This document shows positions 35,683 through 43,696 of a stretch of 64,000 nucleotides of DNA, piece by piece. The notes under the pieces are model-generated. The model did no database searches, was not told the DNA's origin, and saw only the letters and a program-made list of their open reading frames with translations. Within the stretch, counting starts at the first letter, position 1; the number at the start of each line of letters is the position of its first letter. A program made the position numbers and the translations under genes. The DNA is taken from NCBI RefSeq assembly GCF_900187325.1, contig NZ_FZMZ01000006.1, positions 806,001-870,000 on the forward strand. The letters are read 5' to 3'. This DNA is from Virgibacillus ndiopensis. Its GTDB lineage: Bacteria > Bacillota > Bacilli > Bacillales > Amphibacillaceae.

Positions 35683-36719
35683 CCAAGTTACGAATGGGAT
35701 TAATCGGTGTAGGTGGAATTGCGCAGGACAGACATATTCCAGCCTACTTAAATTTATCGGAAAAGGTTGAACTAACTGCTGTGCATGATGTTAACGAATC
35801 ACGTGCACGAGAAGTAGCGGAGAAGTTTACCATTCATCATGTTTTTACTAACTACCATGACATGTTTGAAGTAGTCGATGCGGTGACGATTTGTACCCCA
35901 AATAAATTTCATACGGAAATTTCTGTTGCAGCATTAGAAGCAGGTGTGCATGTTTTGTGTGAAAAACCGATGGCAATCACAACTGAAGAATGTGAACAAA
36001 TGATAGAGGCTTCCGAGAAATCGAACAGACTTTTGTCCATTGCTTATCATTATCGGTACACTGAAGTTGCTCAGGTAGCGAAGCAAGCAGTTTTGAACAA
36101 TGAAATCGGTGAACCGTTGGTGACGAGGGTTCAGGCATTACGCCGGCGAAAGGTTCCAGGCTGGGGAGTTTTTACAAATAAAGAGCTGCAGGGCGGCGGT
36201 AGTTTGATTGATTACGGTTGTCACCTGCTTGATTTGGCACTCTGGTTATTAGGAAATCCGGAGCCTGTAGAAGTGATGGGGACAACCTATAATCGATTGA
36301 GCAAAATTCCGAACCAAATCAATGATTGGGGAACCTTTGACCATGAAACGTTCGACGTTGACGATCATGTTTCTGGATACATCACGTTTCAGAATGGAAT
36401 GTCTCTTTTGCTCGAATGTTCATGGGCAGCGAACATAAAGGAGGATACGAAGCATATAAGTATTTCTGGCGTAGACGGTGGTTTAAACGTTTATCCATAT
36501 GAGCTTTATCAGCCTAAACATGGAACATTTATGGAAAGCTTTGCAAAGGCGGAGTACGATGAACATAAGGCAGGATTTGTTCAAGCGGAAAATTTTGTGG
36601 ATAGTTGCTTAGGGGAAGCGGAACTAATCGTTAAACCAGAGCAGGCGTTAAGCGTTACAAAAATTATAGAAGCTATTTATAAAAGCAATGAAACGGGAAC
36701 AAGCGTAAGAATTGTGTAA
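35679..36719 (+). CDS. Gfo/Idh/MocA-family oxidoreductase (3)
   Basis: A 346-residue enzyme with LIGVGGIAQDRH, HVLCEKPMAIT and GGGSLIDYGCHLLDLAL. ATGA overlap with the previous gene shows translational coupling. It is closer in its signature segments to enzyme 1 than to enzyme 2. Confidence 0.88.
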   Translation: MTKLRMGLIGVGGIAQDRHIPAYLNLSEKVELTAVHDVNESRAREVAEKFTIHHVFTNYHDMFEVVDAVTICTPNKFHTEISVAALEAGVHVLCEKPMAITTEECEQMIEASEKSNRLLSIAYHYRYTEVAQVAKQAVLNNEIGEPLVTRVQALRRRKVPGWGVFTNKELQGGGSLIDYGCHLLDLALWLLGNPEPVEVMGTTYNRLSKIPNQINDWGTFDHETFDVDDHVSGYITFQNGMSLLLECSWAANIKEDTKHISISGVDGGLNVYPYELYQPKHGTFMESFAKAEYDEHKAGFVQAENFVDSCLGEAELIVKPEQALSVTKIIEAIYKSNETGTSVRIV

Positions 36720-36748
36720 GAGAAAATTTCAAGCGGGAGTGAGTTAAC

Positions 36749-37717
36749 ATGAAACTAGGCGTATTTACGGTGTTATTTTCAGAGAAGTCGTTGGATGACA
36801 TGCTTGATTATGTAAAAGATGCTGGATTGCAAGCGGTTGAAATAGGCACTGGGGGGAATCCCGGGAACGCGCACTGTGAATTGGATGCATTACTGGAAAG
36901 TGAAGATAAGCGTAAAGAATATCTCGATAAAATCCATTCCAGGGGGCTGACGATCAGCGCGTTCAGCTGCCATGACAATCCGGTTTCACCGAATAAAGAA
37001 GTGGCCAAAAATGCGCATGACACATTTGTGAAAACCGTCAAATTGGCAGAATTAATGAATGTTCCTGTTGTCAATACATTTTCAGGCGTGCCAGGATCCA
37101 ATGAAGCATCCATGTATGCAAATTGGCCAGTCACTCCATGGCCAACGGAGTACTCTGATATTTTAAAATGGCAATGGGAGAACAAGCTGATCCCATACTG
37201 GAAAGAGCAAGGTCAATTTGCCAAGAATCACGGTGTAAAAATAGGCTTGGAACTGCATGCAGGGTTTCTCGTCCACACCCCATACACCATGCTTAAATTA
37301 AGAGAAGCAACCAACGATGCAATAGGAGCTAATCTTGACCCAAGCCATCTGTGGTGGCAAGGAATCGACCCCGTTGCAGCTATAAAAATTCTCGGCAAGG
37401 AAAATGCCATTCATCACTTTCATGCTAAGGATACGTACATCGATCAGGACAATGTTAACATGTACGGATTAACCGACATGCAGCCTTATTCCAATGTGCA
37501 AACTCGGGCGTGGACTTTCCGATCAGTAGGCTACGGTCACAGCAGCCAGGAATGGTCTAACATTGTTAGTGCGCTCAGAACGTATGGCTATGACTATGTG
37601 ATCAGCATTGAGCATGAGGATCCGATTATGTCGATTGACGAAGGATTTAAGGCAGCAGTTAGAAATTTGAAGGGAATTAATATAGAAGAAGCTCCGACTG
37701 ATATGTGGTGGGCTTAA
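36749..37717 (+). CDS. Sugar phosphate isomerase/epimerase-family TIM barrel
   Basis: A 322-residue xylose-isomerase-like TIM barrel (AP endonuclease 2 fold). The metal ligands are visible as GLELHAG, NLDPSHLWW, HHFHAKD and SIEHED. Members include inosose dehydratases, epimerases and the keto-glycoside lyases of 3-keto-sugar pathways. It is the last gene of the operon, 29 bases after enzyme 3, with GGGAGTGAG upstream. Confidence 0.87.
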   Translation: MKLGVFTVLFSEKSLDDMLDYVKDAGLQAVEIGTGGNPGNAHCELDALLESEDKRKEYLDKIHSRGLTISAFSCHDNPVSPNKEVAKNAHDTFVKTVKLAELMNVPVVNTFSGVPGSNEASMYANWPVTPWPTEYSDILKWQWENKLIPYWKEQGQFAKNHGVKIGLELHAGFLVHTPYTMLKLREATNDAIGANLDPSHLWWQGIDPVAAIKILGKENAIHHFHAKDTYIDQDNVNMYGLTDMQPYSNVQTRAWTFRSVGYGHSSQEWSNIVSALRTYGYDYVISIEHEDPIMSIDEGFKAAVRNLKGINIEEAPTDMWWA

Positions 37718-37784
37718 GCGTAGGGAGCGTGATCTCCGTTGGTAATTGCGAGGTAAAATGTGGGGTGTGTGTGATTCGGGGGCG

Positions 37785-38287
37785 GAGCGTGCAATAAGGC
37801 GTGAGAAACGCGCAATACCGTGCAGTAAACGTGCGATGAAATGCGTAAAGCGCGCAGTACAGTGGGTATCGCGCAATAATACGAGAGAAACGCGCAATAC
37901 CGTGCAGTAAACGTGCGATGAAATGCGTAAAGCGCGCAGTACAGTGGGTATCGCGCAATAATACGAGAGAAACGCGCAATACCGTGCAGTAAACGTGCGA
38001 TGAAATGCGTAAAGCGCGCAGTACAGGGGGTATCGCGCAATAATACGAGAGAAACGCGCAACCCCGTGCATAATCGTGCGATGAAATGTGTAAAGCGCGC
38101 AGTACAGGGGGTATCGCGCAATAATACGAGAGAAACGCGCAATACCGTGCAGTAATCGTGCGATGAAATGCGTAAAGCGCGCAGTACAGGGGGTATCGCG
38201 CAATAATACGAGAGAAACGTGCAATCCCTGCCAGTAATCGCGCGATGAAATGTGTAGATCGCGCAATCCTAGTTATTAACTATGCAA
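37785..38287. repeat. Repeat array 3 (CGCGCAAT-core, 82 bp higher-order unit)
   Basis: Four ~20 bp subunits (CGCGCAATAATACGAGAGAAA type, CGCGCAATACCGTGCAGTAAA type, CGTGCGATGAAATGCGTAAAG type, CGCGCAGTACAGTGGGTAT type) form an 82 bp block. Blocks begin at 37869, 37951, 38033, 38114 and 38196, i.e. periods of 82, 82, 81 and 82. Near identity between blocks indicates recent tandem duplication. It follows the last gene of the sugar operon. Confidence 0.88.
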
Positions 38288-38303
38288 TAGCTTCAATAAC
38301 ATA

Positions 38304-38329
38304 AGGTTTTCTGCGTCAGCGGAAAACCT
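38304..38329 (+). terminator. Terminator-like hairpin after array 3
   Basis: AGGTTTTC pairs with GAAAACCT; ATCATTTTATT follows. It could end transcription that reads through array 3. Confidence 0.5.
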
Positions 38330-38488
38330 ATCATTTTATTAATAGCCGGTTTTTAATTAACAAAGATTCAAGAAAAAAGTATATTAATTTAATTTATCTA
38401 ATGCTATAATTGTTGTGCAATTGAATTATCCTCGTTTATCCTCACTTTTTATACGTTCAAAAATAAAATTAAATAAAAGGAGTATGCA

Positions 38489-39439
38489 ATGATTATTAGA
38501 AGACGTACTAAACCACTTCCTCTGCAAAAATTAGATGCTGTTATTCCACGTTTATCACCACAATTTAAACGACTACCTGAAATGCAATTAGATGCTGCCA
38601 ATCGATATAAAGGTTATATTGGTGAGCAAAAGGTTGACTATCATCTAGAGTTACTCCCGGGCAATTTCACAATCCTCCACGATGTTTGTTTGGCAGCAAA
38701 CAATAAATCCTTTCAAATTGATTCCATAGTCATTTCACCTCATGCTATTTTTATAATTGAAGTTAAGAATTATGATGGCACTGTCACCTTTGATACAACC
38801 TTCAAACAATTTACCCGCAACAACGGCGACAAAGATACAGGTTATCGCTACCCTATTACACAAGCTGAAAGCAGCAAACTCAAACTTACGAACTGGCTAC
38901 ATGAACAAAACTATCATGATATTCCCGTGCACTATCTTATTGCGGTAAGTGACCCTTCCACCATTATAAAAGTCAATGGCGATAAGCAGGCTATCGCCGA
39001 AGTGGTGATGCATGGGGAATATATTCCGATGAAGGTAATGGAGATAGATGAAAAATTTGCTCGTAGCGGCCAACCTCGGTTAGAGAGTCGGAGAATTGGG
39101 GAGGCAATGTTGTGGGAGTGTCAGGAATTTGATTTTGAAATAGTGGGGAGGTATGGGATTACGAATAAGGATATTTTGACAGGAGTGCACTGTCCGGAAT
39201 GTGGGCGGCTTGGGATGGAAAGGAGACGGAAAACCTGGCATTGTACGAAATGTGGTAAAGCTACTAAGTATGCACATATTAGAGCGATTAAAGATTATTT
39301 ATTATTGATTAACTCAAGCATAAGTAATAAAGAGTGTAGACGTTTCTTACGCCTGCCATCCAGAAGTATAGTCACACGTATATTACAAAAAAGTGAATTA
39401 GTATATCAGAAAAAACATAAGTCATGGGAAAAAGCGTAG
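38489..39439 (+). CDS. NERD-domain nuclease-related protein with zinc ribbon
   Basis: A 316-residue protein. The NERD domain (about 40-150) contains the PD-(D/E)xK-like elements GEQKVDYHL, IDSIVI and FIIEVKNYDG. The C-terminal part carries CPECG..CTKCG, a zinc ribbon (about 230-255). NERD proteins are presumed DNA-processing enzymes; role unknown. Start after AAAAGGAG. It stands between repeat arrays 3 and 4. Confidence 0.88.
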   Translation: MIIRRRTKPLPLQKLDAVIPRLSPQFKRLPEMQLDAANRYKGYIGEQKVDYHLELLPGNFTILHDVCLAANNKSFQIDSIVISPHAIFIIEVKNYDGTVTFDTTFKQFTRNNGDKDTGYRYPITQAESSKLKLTNWLHEQNYHDIPVHYLIAVSDPSTIIKVNGDKQAIAEVVMHGEYIPMKVMEIDEKFARSGQPRLESRRIGEAMLWECQEFDFEIVGRYGITNKDILTGVHCPECGRLGMERRRKTWHCTKCGKATKYAHIRAIKDYLLLINSSISNKECRRFLRLPSRSIVTRILQKSELVYQKKHKSWEKA

Positions 39440-39475
39440 TAATTACGACAAGTTTAAACGGGAAAAGCTAAATTT

Positions 39476-39738
39476 AACACGCAATGTTAAGGGAGAGCGC
39501 GCAACAATCCTGGATAATCGTGCAGTAATGTGATTAAACCGTGCAATATTATGATAAGAACGTGCAATAAGGCAGAATAACCGTGCAAACCCAGAGCCCG
39601 AGCGCGCGATAATGCGAGTTAACCGCGCGATCCCAGAGCCGAAGCGCGCAATAAAGCAATCCAACCGTGCAATCCCAGAGCCGAAGCGCGCAATAAAGCG
39701 ATCCAACCGCGCAATCCAACAGCCCGAGCGCGCAACCC
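39476..39738. repeat. Repeat array 4 (CGCGCAAT-core)
   Basis: About 13 units of ~20 bp with cores CGCGCAA, CGTGCAAT and CGCGCGAT, including three near-identical copies of CCCAGAGCC(GA)AGCGCGCAAT. Same orientation as arrays 1 and 3. It follows the NERD gene. Confidence 0.85.
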
Positions 39739-39759
39739 CCACACCCCTCCATAACAACA

Positions 39760-39799
39760 AAAAAAGGAAGATTCTTTACCTAAGCAGAGAATCTCCCCT
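39760..39799 (-). terminator. Terminator of the LysM-NlpC/P60 gene
   Basis: On the minus strand GGGAGATTCT pairs with AGAATCTTCC and runs into TTTTTTTG. Confidence 0.75.
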
Positions 39800-39860
39800 T
39801 TACAACCGGCACTTCATTAAATTTAACAAAAACCGGCTTTTCATAAACTATAAACAAACC

Positions 39861-40931
39861 TTAATAAAATCGCTTATATCCTTCAAAATGCTTGCTCCAG
39901 TAAGAACTGCTCAAGTTGCTGATCTGTACACCGCTAGATCCTGCGTGGATAAATTGGTTGCCGCCTAAATAGATTCCTAGATGGGAGATACCTGATTTAT
40001 ACGTGTTTTCAAAGAATACGAGATCCCCAGGAACAGGCTTGTTTACGTAAAATGAGCGGTTATAGTATCCGCCACTAGACAATCGGCTAATGTTCATGCC
40101 TGCTTTTTTATACGTATAGTAGATAAATCCGCTGCAATCAAATCCACTAGGTGTGGAGCCGCCCCATGCATAGTCAACGCCAGTCATGCTTTTCGCAACG
40201 CTAATTAATTTGCTAACATTATAGTCAACATCAGCTACCGGCGTTTCACTCGCACTATTCCCAGACCCTGACCCAGAGTCTGCAGCAACTTCCCCGCCGA
40301 TATTCAGCTTCTGTCCAATCAAAATTAGATCGGAGCTTAATCCATTCCACTTTTTCAATTCAGAAACGGATACGCCGTTACGTGAAGCGATGCCGGATAA
40401 TGTGTCACCTGATTTAACGGTATAAACTTTTGATGATCCAACTTGTTCCTTAGGTGGCGTGCTAGTTTTGCCAGAATCTTTATTTCCGCTATTATTCGCA
40501 CCAGAAGAATCAGAGCTTGAACCAGCACTTACCTTAAACACATTCCCTGGATAAATTAGCGTTGAATCTAAGTCATTCCACTTCATCAAATCTGCTAATG
40601 ATATATTATGTTTAAATGCGATTCCACTTAATGTATCGCCTGGCTTAACTGTATATGTAGTAGTTTTATTGGTAGATGTATTTGTGGTAGGTTTAGTTGA
40701 TGATTGCTTTTTGTTTGTTTCTAGTACCTGATTCGGAAAAATAATGTTGCTTGATAGATTATTAATGGTTTTTAATGATGTAACATTTGTGTCGAATTGT
40801 TGCGCGATTGACCATAATGAATCCCCGCTTTTAACCTTATATGACGCTGCCTCTGCTTCATCTGTAGCAACAAACGCTGATGCGATCACTGCACTGGCGG
40901 TTACTGACATGAACAATTTTTTATTTGCCAA
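39861..40931 (-). CDS. Peptidoglycan DL-endopeptidase, 3 LysM + NlpC/P60
   Basis: A 356-residue secreted hydrolase: signal peptide (1-28, cut near AEA), three LysM domains (about 30-73, 93-136, 168-212; each YxVKxGDxL), Ser/Gly-rich linkers, and a C-terminal NlpC/P60 domain with the catalytic Cys in GFDCSGF and His in SHLGIYLG. It resembles LytE/CwlS-type enzymes that cut the D-Glu-mDAP bond during growth and cell separation. Confidence 0.92.
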   Translation of the reverse strand: MANKKLFMSVTASAVIASAFVATDEAEAASYKVKSGDSLWSIAQQFDTNVTSLKTINNLSSNIIFPNQVLETNKKQSSTKPTTNTSTNKTTTYTVKPGDTLSGIAFKHNISLADLMKWNDLDSTLIYPGNVFKVSAGSSSDSSGANNSGNKDSGKTSTPPKEQVGSSKVYTVKSGDTLSGIASRNGVSVSELKKWNGLSSDLILIGQKLNIGGEVAADSGSGSGNSASETPVADVDYNVSKLISVAKSMTGVDYAWGGSTPSGFDCSGFIYYTYKKAGMNISRLSSGGYYNRSFYVNKPVPGDLVFFENTYKSGISHLGIYLGGNQFIHAGSSGVQISNLSSSYWSKHFEGYKRFY

Positions 40932-41096
40932 TTCTCATAATCCTCCTTCGAGATTCTATATAGTGAACCATATTTCTATCATTATAGCATGGAAAAATGA
41001 AAAAGTAATAAATATTTATCAAAAATTTGGTAGTTTTGCCTATCTATTCTTGTCAGTAAATTAATTTGTCGATTTTAGTAGAAAATAATGCGTCAT

Positions 41097-41127
41097 CTAT
41101 TTACATCTGAAAAAATTATGTCGATAT
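41097..41127 (+). promoter_or_regulatory. Possible SigD (flagellar) promoter for motAB
   Basis: GTCGATAT at 41120-41127 differs by one base from the SigD -10 consensus GCCGATAT; the -35 region (TTTAC) is only a partial match to TAAA. It lies 64 bases before motA. Confidence 0.4.
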
Positions 41128-41190
41128 AACTACATAGAAAAGATATAACTTTATTAGTTCTAAAGATGTATATAACGTGGAGGTTAAAAG

Positions 41191-41991
41191 ATGGATAAAG
41201 CATCAGTATTTGGAATCATTATAGGGATTATTGGTATTGGGGTAGGGATGGTATTAAAAGGTGTTAGTCCTGTAGCAATCATAAACCCTGCTGCATTATT
41301 GATTATTTTATTAGGAACCATTGCTTCTGTCTGCATTGCTTTTCCTATGAATACATTAAAAAAAGTACCGACACTCGTAAAAATTGTATTTACACAAGAT
41401 AAAAATAACAGCATTAAAGATATCATTACATTATTTACACGATGGGCTGAACGGAGTCGCAGAGAAGGGATTCTATCTTTAGAAAGTGAGACAACGGAGT
41501 TAAAGGACTCTTTCTTGTCATCCGGATTGCAATTAGTTATTGACGGCCAAACGCCTGAATTTATTCGGGAAGTAATGCTGGAAAAGATTGATGCAATGGA
41601 AGAAAGGCATCAAAAGGGTGCTTCTATATTTACGCAAGCGGGTACTTATGCGCCAACTTTAGGGGTACTTGGAGCGGTTATTGGATTAATTGCCGCACTT
41701 AGTAATATGAATGATATTGAAGCGCTAGGCCATGCAATTTCAGCTGCATTTATTGCAACATTGTTGGGGATTTTCACAGGGTATGTGTTATGGCATCCAT
41801 TCGCGAATAAGCTGAAGGAAAAATCTGAAAATGAAATTCGCATTAGACTAATTATGATTGAAGGGATATTGTCGATAACCAACGGAGAATCACCTCAAGT
41901 CGTTAAGGATAAATTGGGTTCTTATCTCCCATCAAAAGAATTAGAAAAAATGTATATGGAGGAAATCGATGAAACGGAAAAAACAGCGTAG
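41191..41991 (+). CDS. motA: Flagellar stator protein MotA
   Basis: A 266-residue membrane protein with four helices, closest to H+-type MotA of Bacillus (GMVLKGVSP, KKVPTLVK, WAERSRREGILSLE, GTYAPTLGVLGAVIGLIAALS). It forms the ion channel of the flagellar motor with MotB. GTGGAGG precedes the start; the gene overlaps motB by 23 bases. Confidence 0.95.
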   Translation: MDKASVFGIIIGIIGIGVGMVLKGVSPVAIINPAALLIILLGTIASVCIAFPMNTLKKVPTLVKIVFTQDKNNSIKDIITLFTRWAERSRREGILSLESETTELKDSFLSSGLQLVIDGQTPEFIREVMLEKIDAMEERHQKGASIFTQAGTYAPTLGVLGAVIGLIAALSNMNDIEALGHAISAAFIATLLGIFTGYVLWHPFANKLKEKSENEIRIRLIMIEGILSITNGESPQVVKDKLGSYLPSKELEKMYMEEIDETEKTA

Positions 41992-42754
41992 AAATAGCCA
42001 TATAAATGAATCGTGGTTACTCCCATACTCGGATATGCTTACACTTCTTGTTGCGTTGTTTATTGTATTATTTGCGATGAGTGAAATAGATGTACAAAAA
42101 TATAAGGAGCTTTCGCAGGTTTTTAAGAATGAATTCTCCGGTGGGCAGTCCATATTCGAAAATAAGGAAAGTCCAGTGAATAAGCCAAATGAAATGCCAA
42201 TAGACATCGAAAAAGACAAAGACAAGGATAAAGAGAAAGAAAACGATAAAGAAAACCAGGAGCTTGCCAAACTACAGGCGATGCAACAGAAAATTAATAA
42301 TTATATTACGAAAAATAAACTTTCTGAAAAGCTTGCAACAAAATTAACGGATGAAGGATTATTAGTCACCATTTTAAATGATGTGTCGTTTGATTCTGCA
42401 AGTGCCGAGATAAATAAAAAAGGGGAAAAAATAGCAAGAGAAGTATCGGAGTTTTTATATTCCGATCCCCCTCATCAAATAGTGGTAAGCGGACACACAG
42501 ATGATCGCCCTATACATAACGAAAAATATGCATCCAATTGGGAATTAAGTGTTATACGTGCAGTTAACTTTATGCGGCTATTGCTGCAAAATGAAGACCT
42601 AGATCCCGAACGGTTTAGTGCCAAAGGATTTGGTGAACATCATCCAATCGCACCTAACACAAGTGAAGAAAACAGGGCGAAAAATCGCCGTGTAGAGGTA
42701 CTTATTTTACCTAATTATGAAATTCAAACAAAAGGGAGCAATAATAACAAGTAA
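41969..42754 (+). CDS. motB: Flagellar stator protein MotB
   Basis: A 261-residue protein: one N-terminal helix with the channel Asp in LPYSDMLTLLVALFIVLFA, a Lys/Asp/Glu-rich linker (about 60-95), and a C-terminal OmpA-like peptidoglycan-binding domain (VVSGHTDDRPI, NWELSVIRAVNFM, NRRVEVLI). It anchors the stator to the wall. Overlap with motA implies coupled translation. A 15-codon open frame directly after its stop has no good ribosome site. Confidence 0.95.
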   Translation: MKRKKQRRNSHINESWLLPYSDMLTLLVALFIVLFAMSEIDVQKYKELSQVFKNEFSGGQSIFENKESPVNKPNEMPIDIEKDKDKDKEKENDKENQELAKLQAMQQKINNYITKNKLSEKLATKLTDEGLLVTILNDVSFDSASAEINKKGEKIAREVSEFLYSDPPHQIVVSGHTDDRPIHNEKYASNWELSVIRAVNFMRLLLQNEDLDPERFSAKGFGEHHPIAPNTSEENRAKNRRVEVLILPNYEIQTKGSNNNK

Positions 42755-42819
42755 TGAAAAAGGAAAAAGTGGAATGGATGATTTCAATCGTTTGCACTTA
42801 AGTACTGGTCAAAATGAAC

Positions 42820-42825
42820 TATAAT
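42820..42825 (+). promoter_or_regulatory. -10 box of the cheX riboswitch transcript
   Basis: TATAAT lies about 8 bases before the start of the c-di-GMP aptamer. A -35 match is poor (TTAAGT, 16 bases upstream). Confidence 0.45.
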
Positions 42826-42832
42826 TTGAAAA

Positions 42833-42922
42833 AAGGCAAACTACTCGAAAGGGTAGGACGCAAAGCTTAGGGTCTACCATATGAAGGGTTTTTATCCTTA
42901 TATCATGATTGCCTGGCTACCA
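42833..42922 (+). ncRNA. Cyclic di-GMP-I (GEMM) riboswitch aptamer
   Basis: The sequence has the ordered GEMM-I features: GGCAAACTACTCGAAAGGGT (tetraloop helix with a GAAA loop), then AGGACGCAAAGC, then GGGTCTA, a variable hairpin (AAGGGTTTTTATCCTT), and the closing TGATTGCCTGGCTACC. GGACGCAAAGC is the most conserved block of the family. It lies 100 bases upstream of cheX in the same direction and is followed by a terminator, so c-di-GMP binding should control read-through into cheX. The direction of the switch is not readable without structure modelling. Confidence 0.93.
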
Positions 42923-42961
42923 ATTGTATTGATTCTTAATAGTAATATATTAAAGTCTATT

Positions 42962-42992
42962 GGCTATTCTATTCATAGAATGGCTATTTTTA
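42962..42992 (+). terminator. Expression-platform terminator of the riboswitch
   Basis: GGCTATTCTA pairs with TAGAATGGCT (two G-U) around TTCA, followed by ATTTTTAT. It lies between aptamer and cheX. Confidence 0.8.
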
Positions 42993-43021
42993 TAAATGTT
43001 TAAAAGAAGGAGAGAGGCATA

Positions 43022-43483
43022 TTGGAGATCACGATGGAAAAAAGGAATAAAATCATAAAGGAATTGTTAAATGGTACATATACATCCTTGAAGACAGTCG
43101 TACCAATTAAACATGAGATATCAAAGCCGCAATTGTTGGGAAAAGCTTTGCATACACAGTTTGGCGTACTAATTGGTATCACCGGAGATGTAGGAGGGAA
43201 ATTGGTTTTGTCCGGCGAGGAGACTGTGTTCGGCGCGATAGGTGAGACGATGTTTGGAATGGCACTGGAAGGAGAAATGCTTGCATCGTTTAGTGGGGAA
43301 CTAGGCAATATGCTAGCTGGAAGTCTGTCGACAACGATCGAGGGAGAGGGAATTAATACAGATATTACCTCGCCAACGATTATACAAGGCAACACCTCAT
43401 TATCTGGGTACATGCAGGCGCTTCATGTGACGGTTGCATTTGCTGGAGCCGGGGATATGGATATTTACTTGTTGTTGGATTGA
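43022..43483 (+). CDS. cheX: Chemotaxis phosphatase CheX
   Basis: A 153-residue CheX/CheC-type CheY-P phosphatase: the FGVLIGITGDVGGKLVLSG strand region and the active-site helix motif E-x2-N in SGELGNMLAG (about 103-112), plus AFAGAGDMDIYLLLD at the end. It shortens the motor-switching signal. It is placed next to motAB rather than in a che operon. The start is TTG at 43022, after GAAGGAGAGAGG; an ATG at 43034 is the alternative. Confidence 0.9.
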   Translation: MEITMEKRNKIIKELLNGTYTSLKTVVPIKHEISKPQLLGKALHTQFGVLIGITGDVGGKLVLSGEETVFGAIGETMFGMALEGEMLASFSGELGNMLAGSLSTTIEGEGINTDITSPTIIQGNTSLSGYMQALHVTVAFAGAGDMDIYLLLD

Positions 43484-43503
43484 TAGAAACTTGAAAAGGG
43501 ATA

Positions 43504-43540
43504 ATGTAAAAATAAACCTGTTTATTTTTACATTTTTTTT
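43504..43540 (+). terminator. Terminator after cheX
   Basis: ATGTAAAAATAAAC pairs with GTTTATTTTTACAT, then eight T. Confidence 0.9.
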
Positions 43541-43696
43541 GGGAATTAGAAGCGATTGTTTCTCATGCACGTGAATGGCATTGTAATCATCAAAATGGAT
43601 CCTAAAAGTAACTAGTAATCTATTCTTAATAAATGGTATAATAGAACTGTTTTTAATGAAATATTAGAATTTATCCACGGATTGAGGTATGTAACA

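Noticed and set aside
37523-38266. Minus-strand open frames of up to 247 codons across array 3 (and similar ones in arrays 1, 2 and 4)
   Set aside because: All frames stay open because the repeat unit lacks stop codons on that strand and its length is not a multiple of three. There is no ribosome site, and the different frames give the same kind of low-complexity peptide (IARL/HYCAI-like).
24243-39738. CRISPR arrays
   Set aside because: The regularly spaced units have 10-12 bp spacers that are themselves repeated, no palindromic 25-35 bp repeat with unique spacers exists, and no cas gene is in the window.
42755-42802. 15-codon gene after motB (MKKEKVEWMISIVCT)
   Set aside because: It overlaps the motB stop, lacks a spaced ribosome site and ends before the riboswitch promoter; likely chance.
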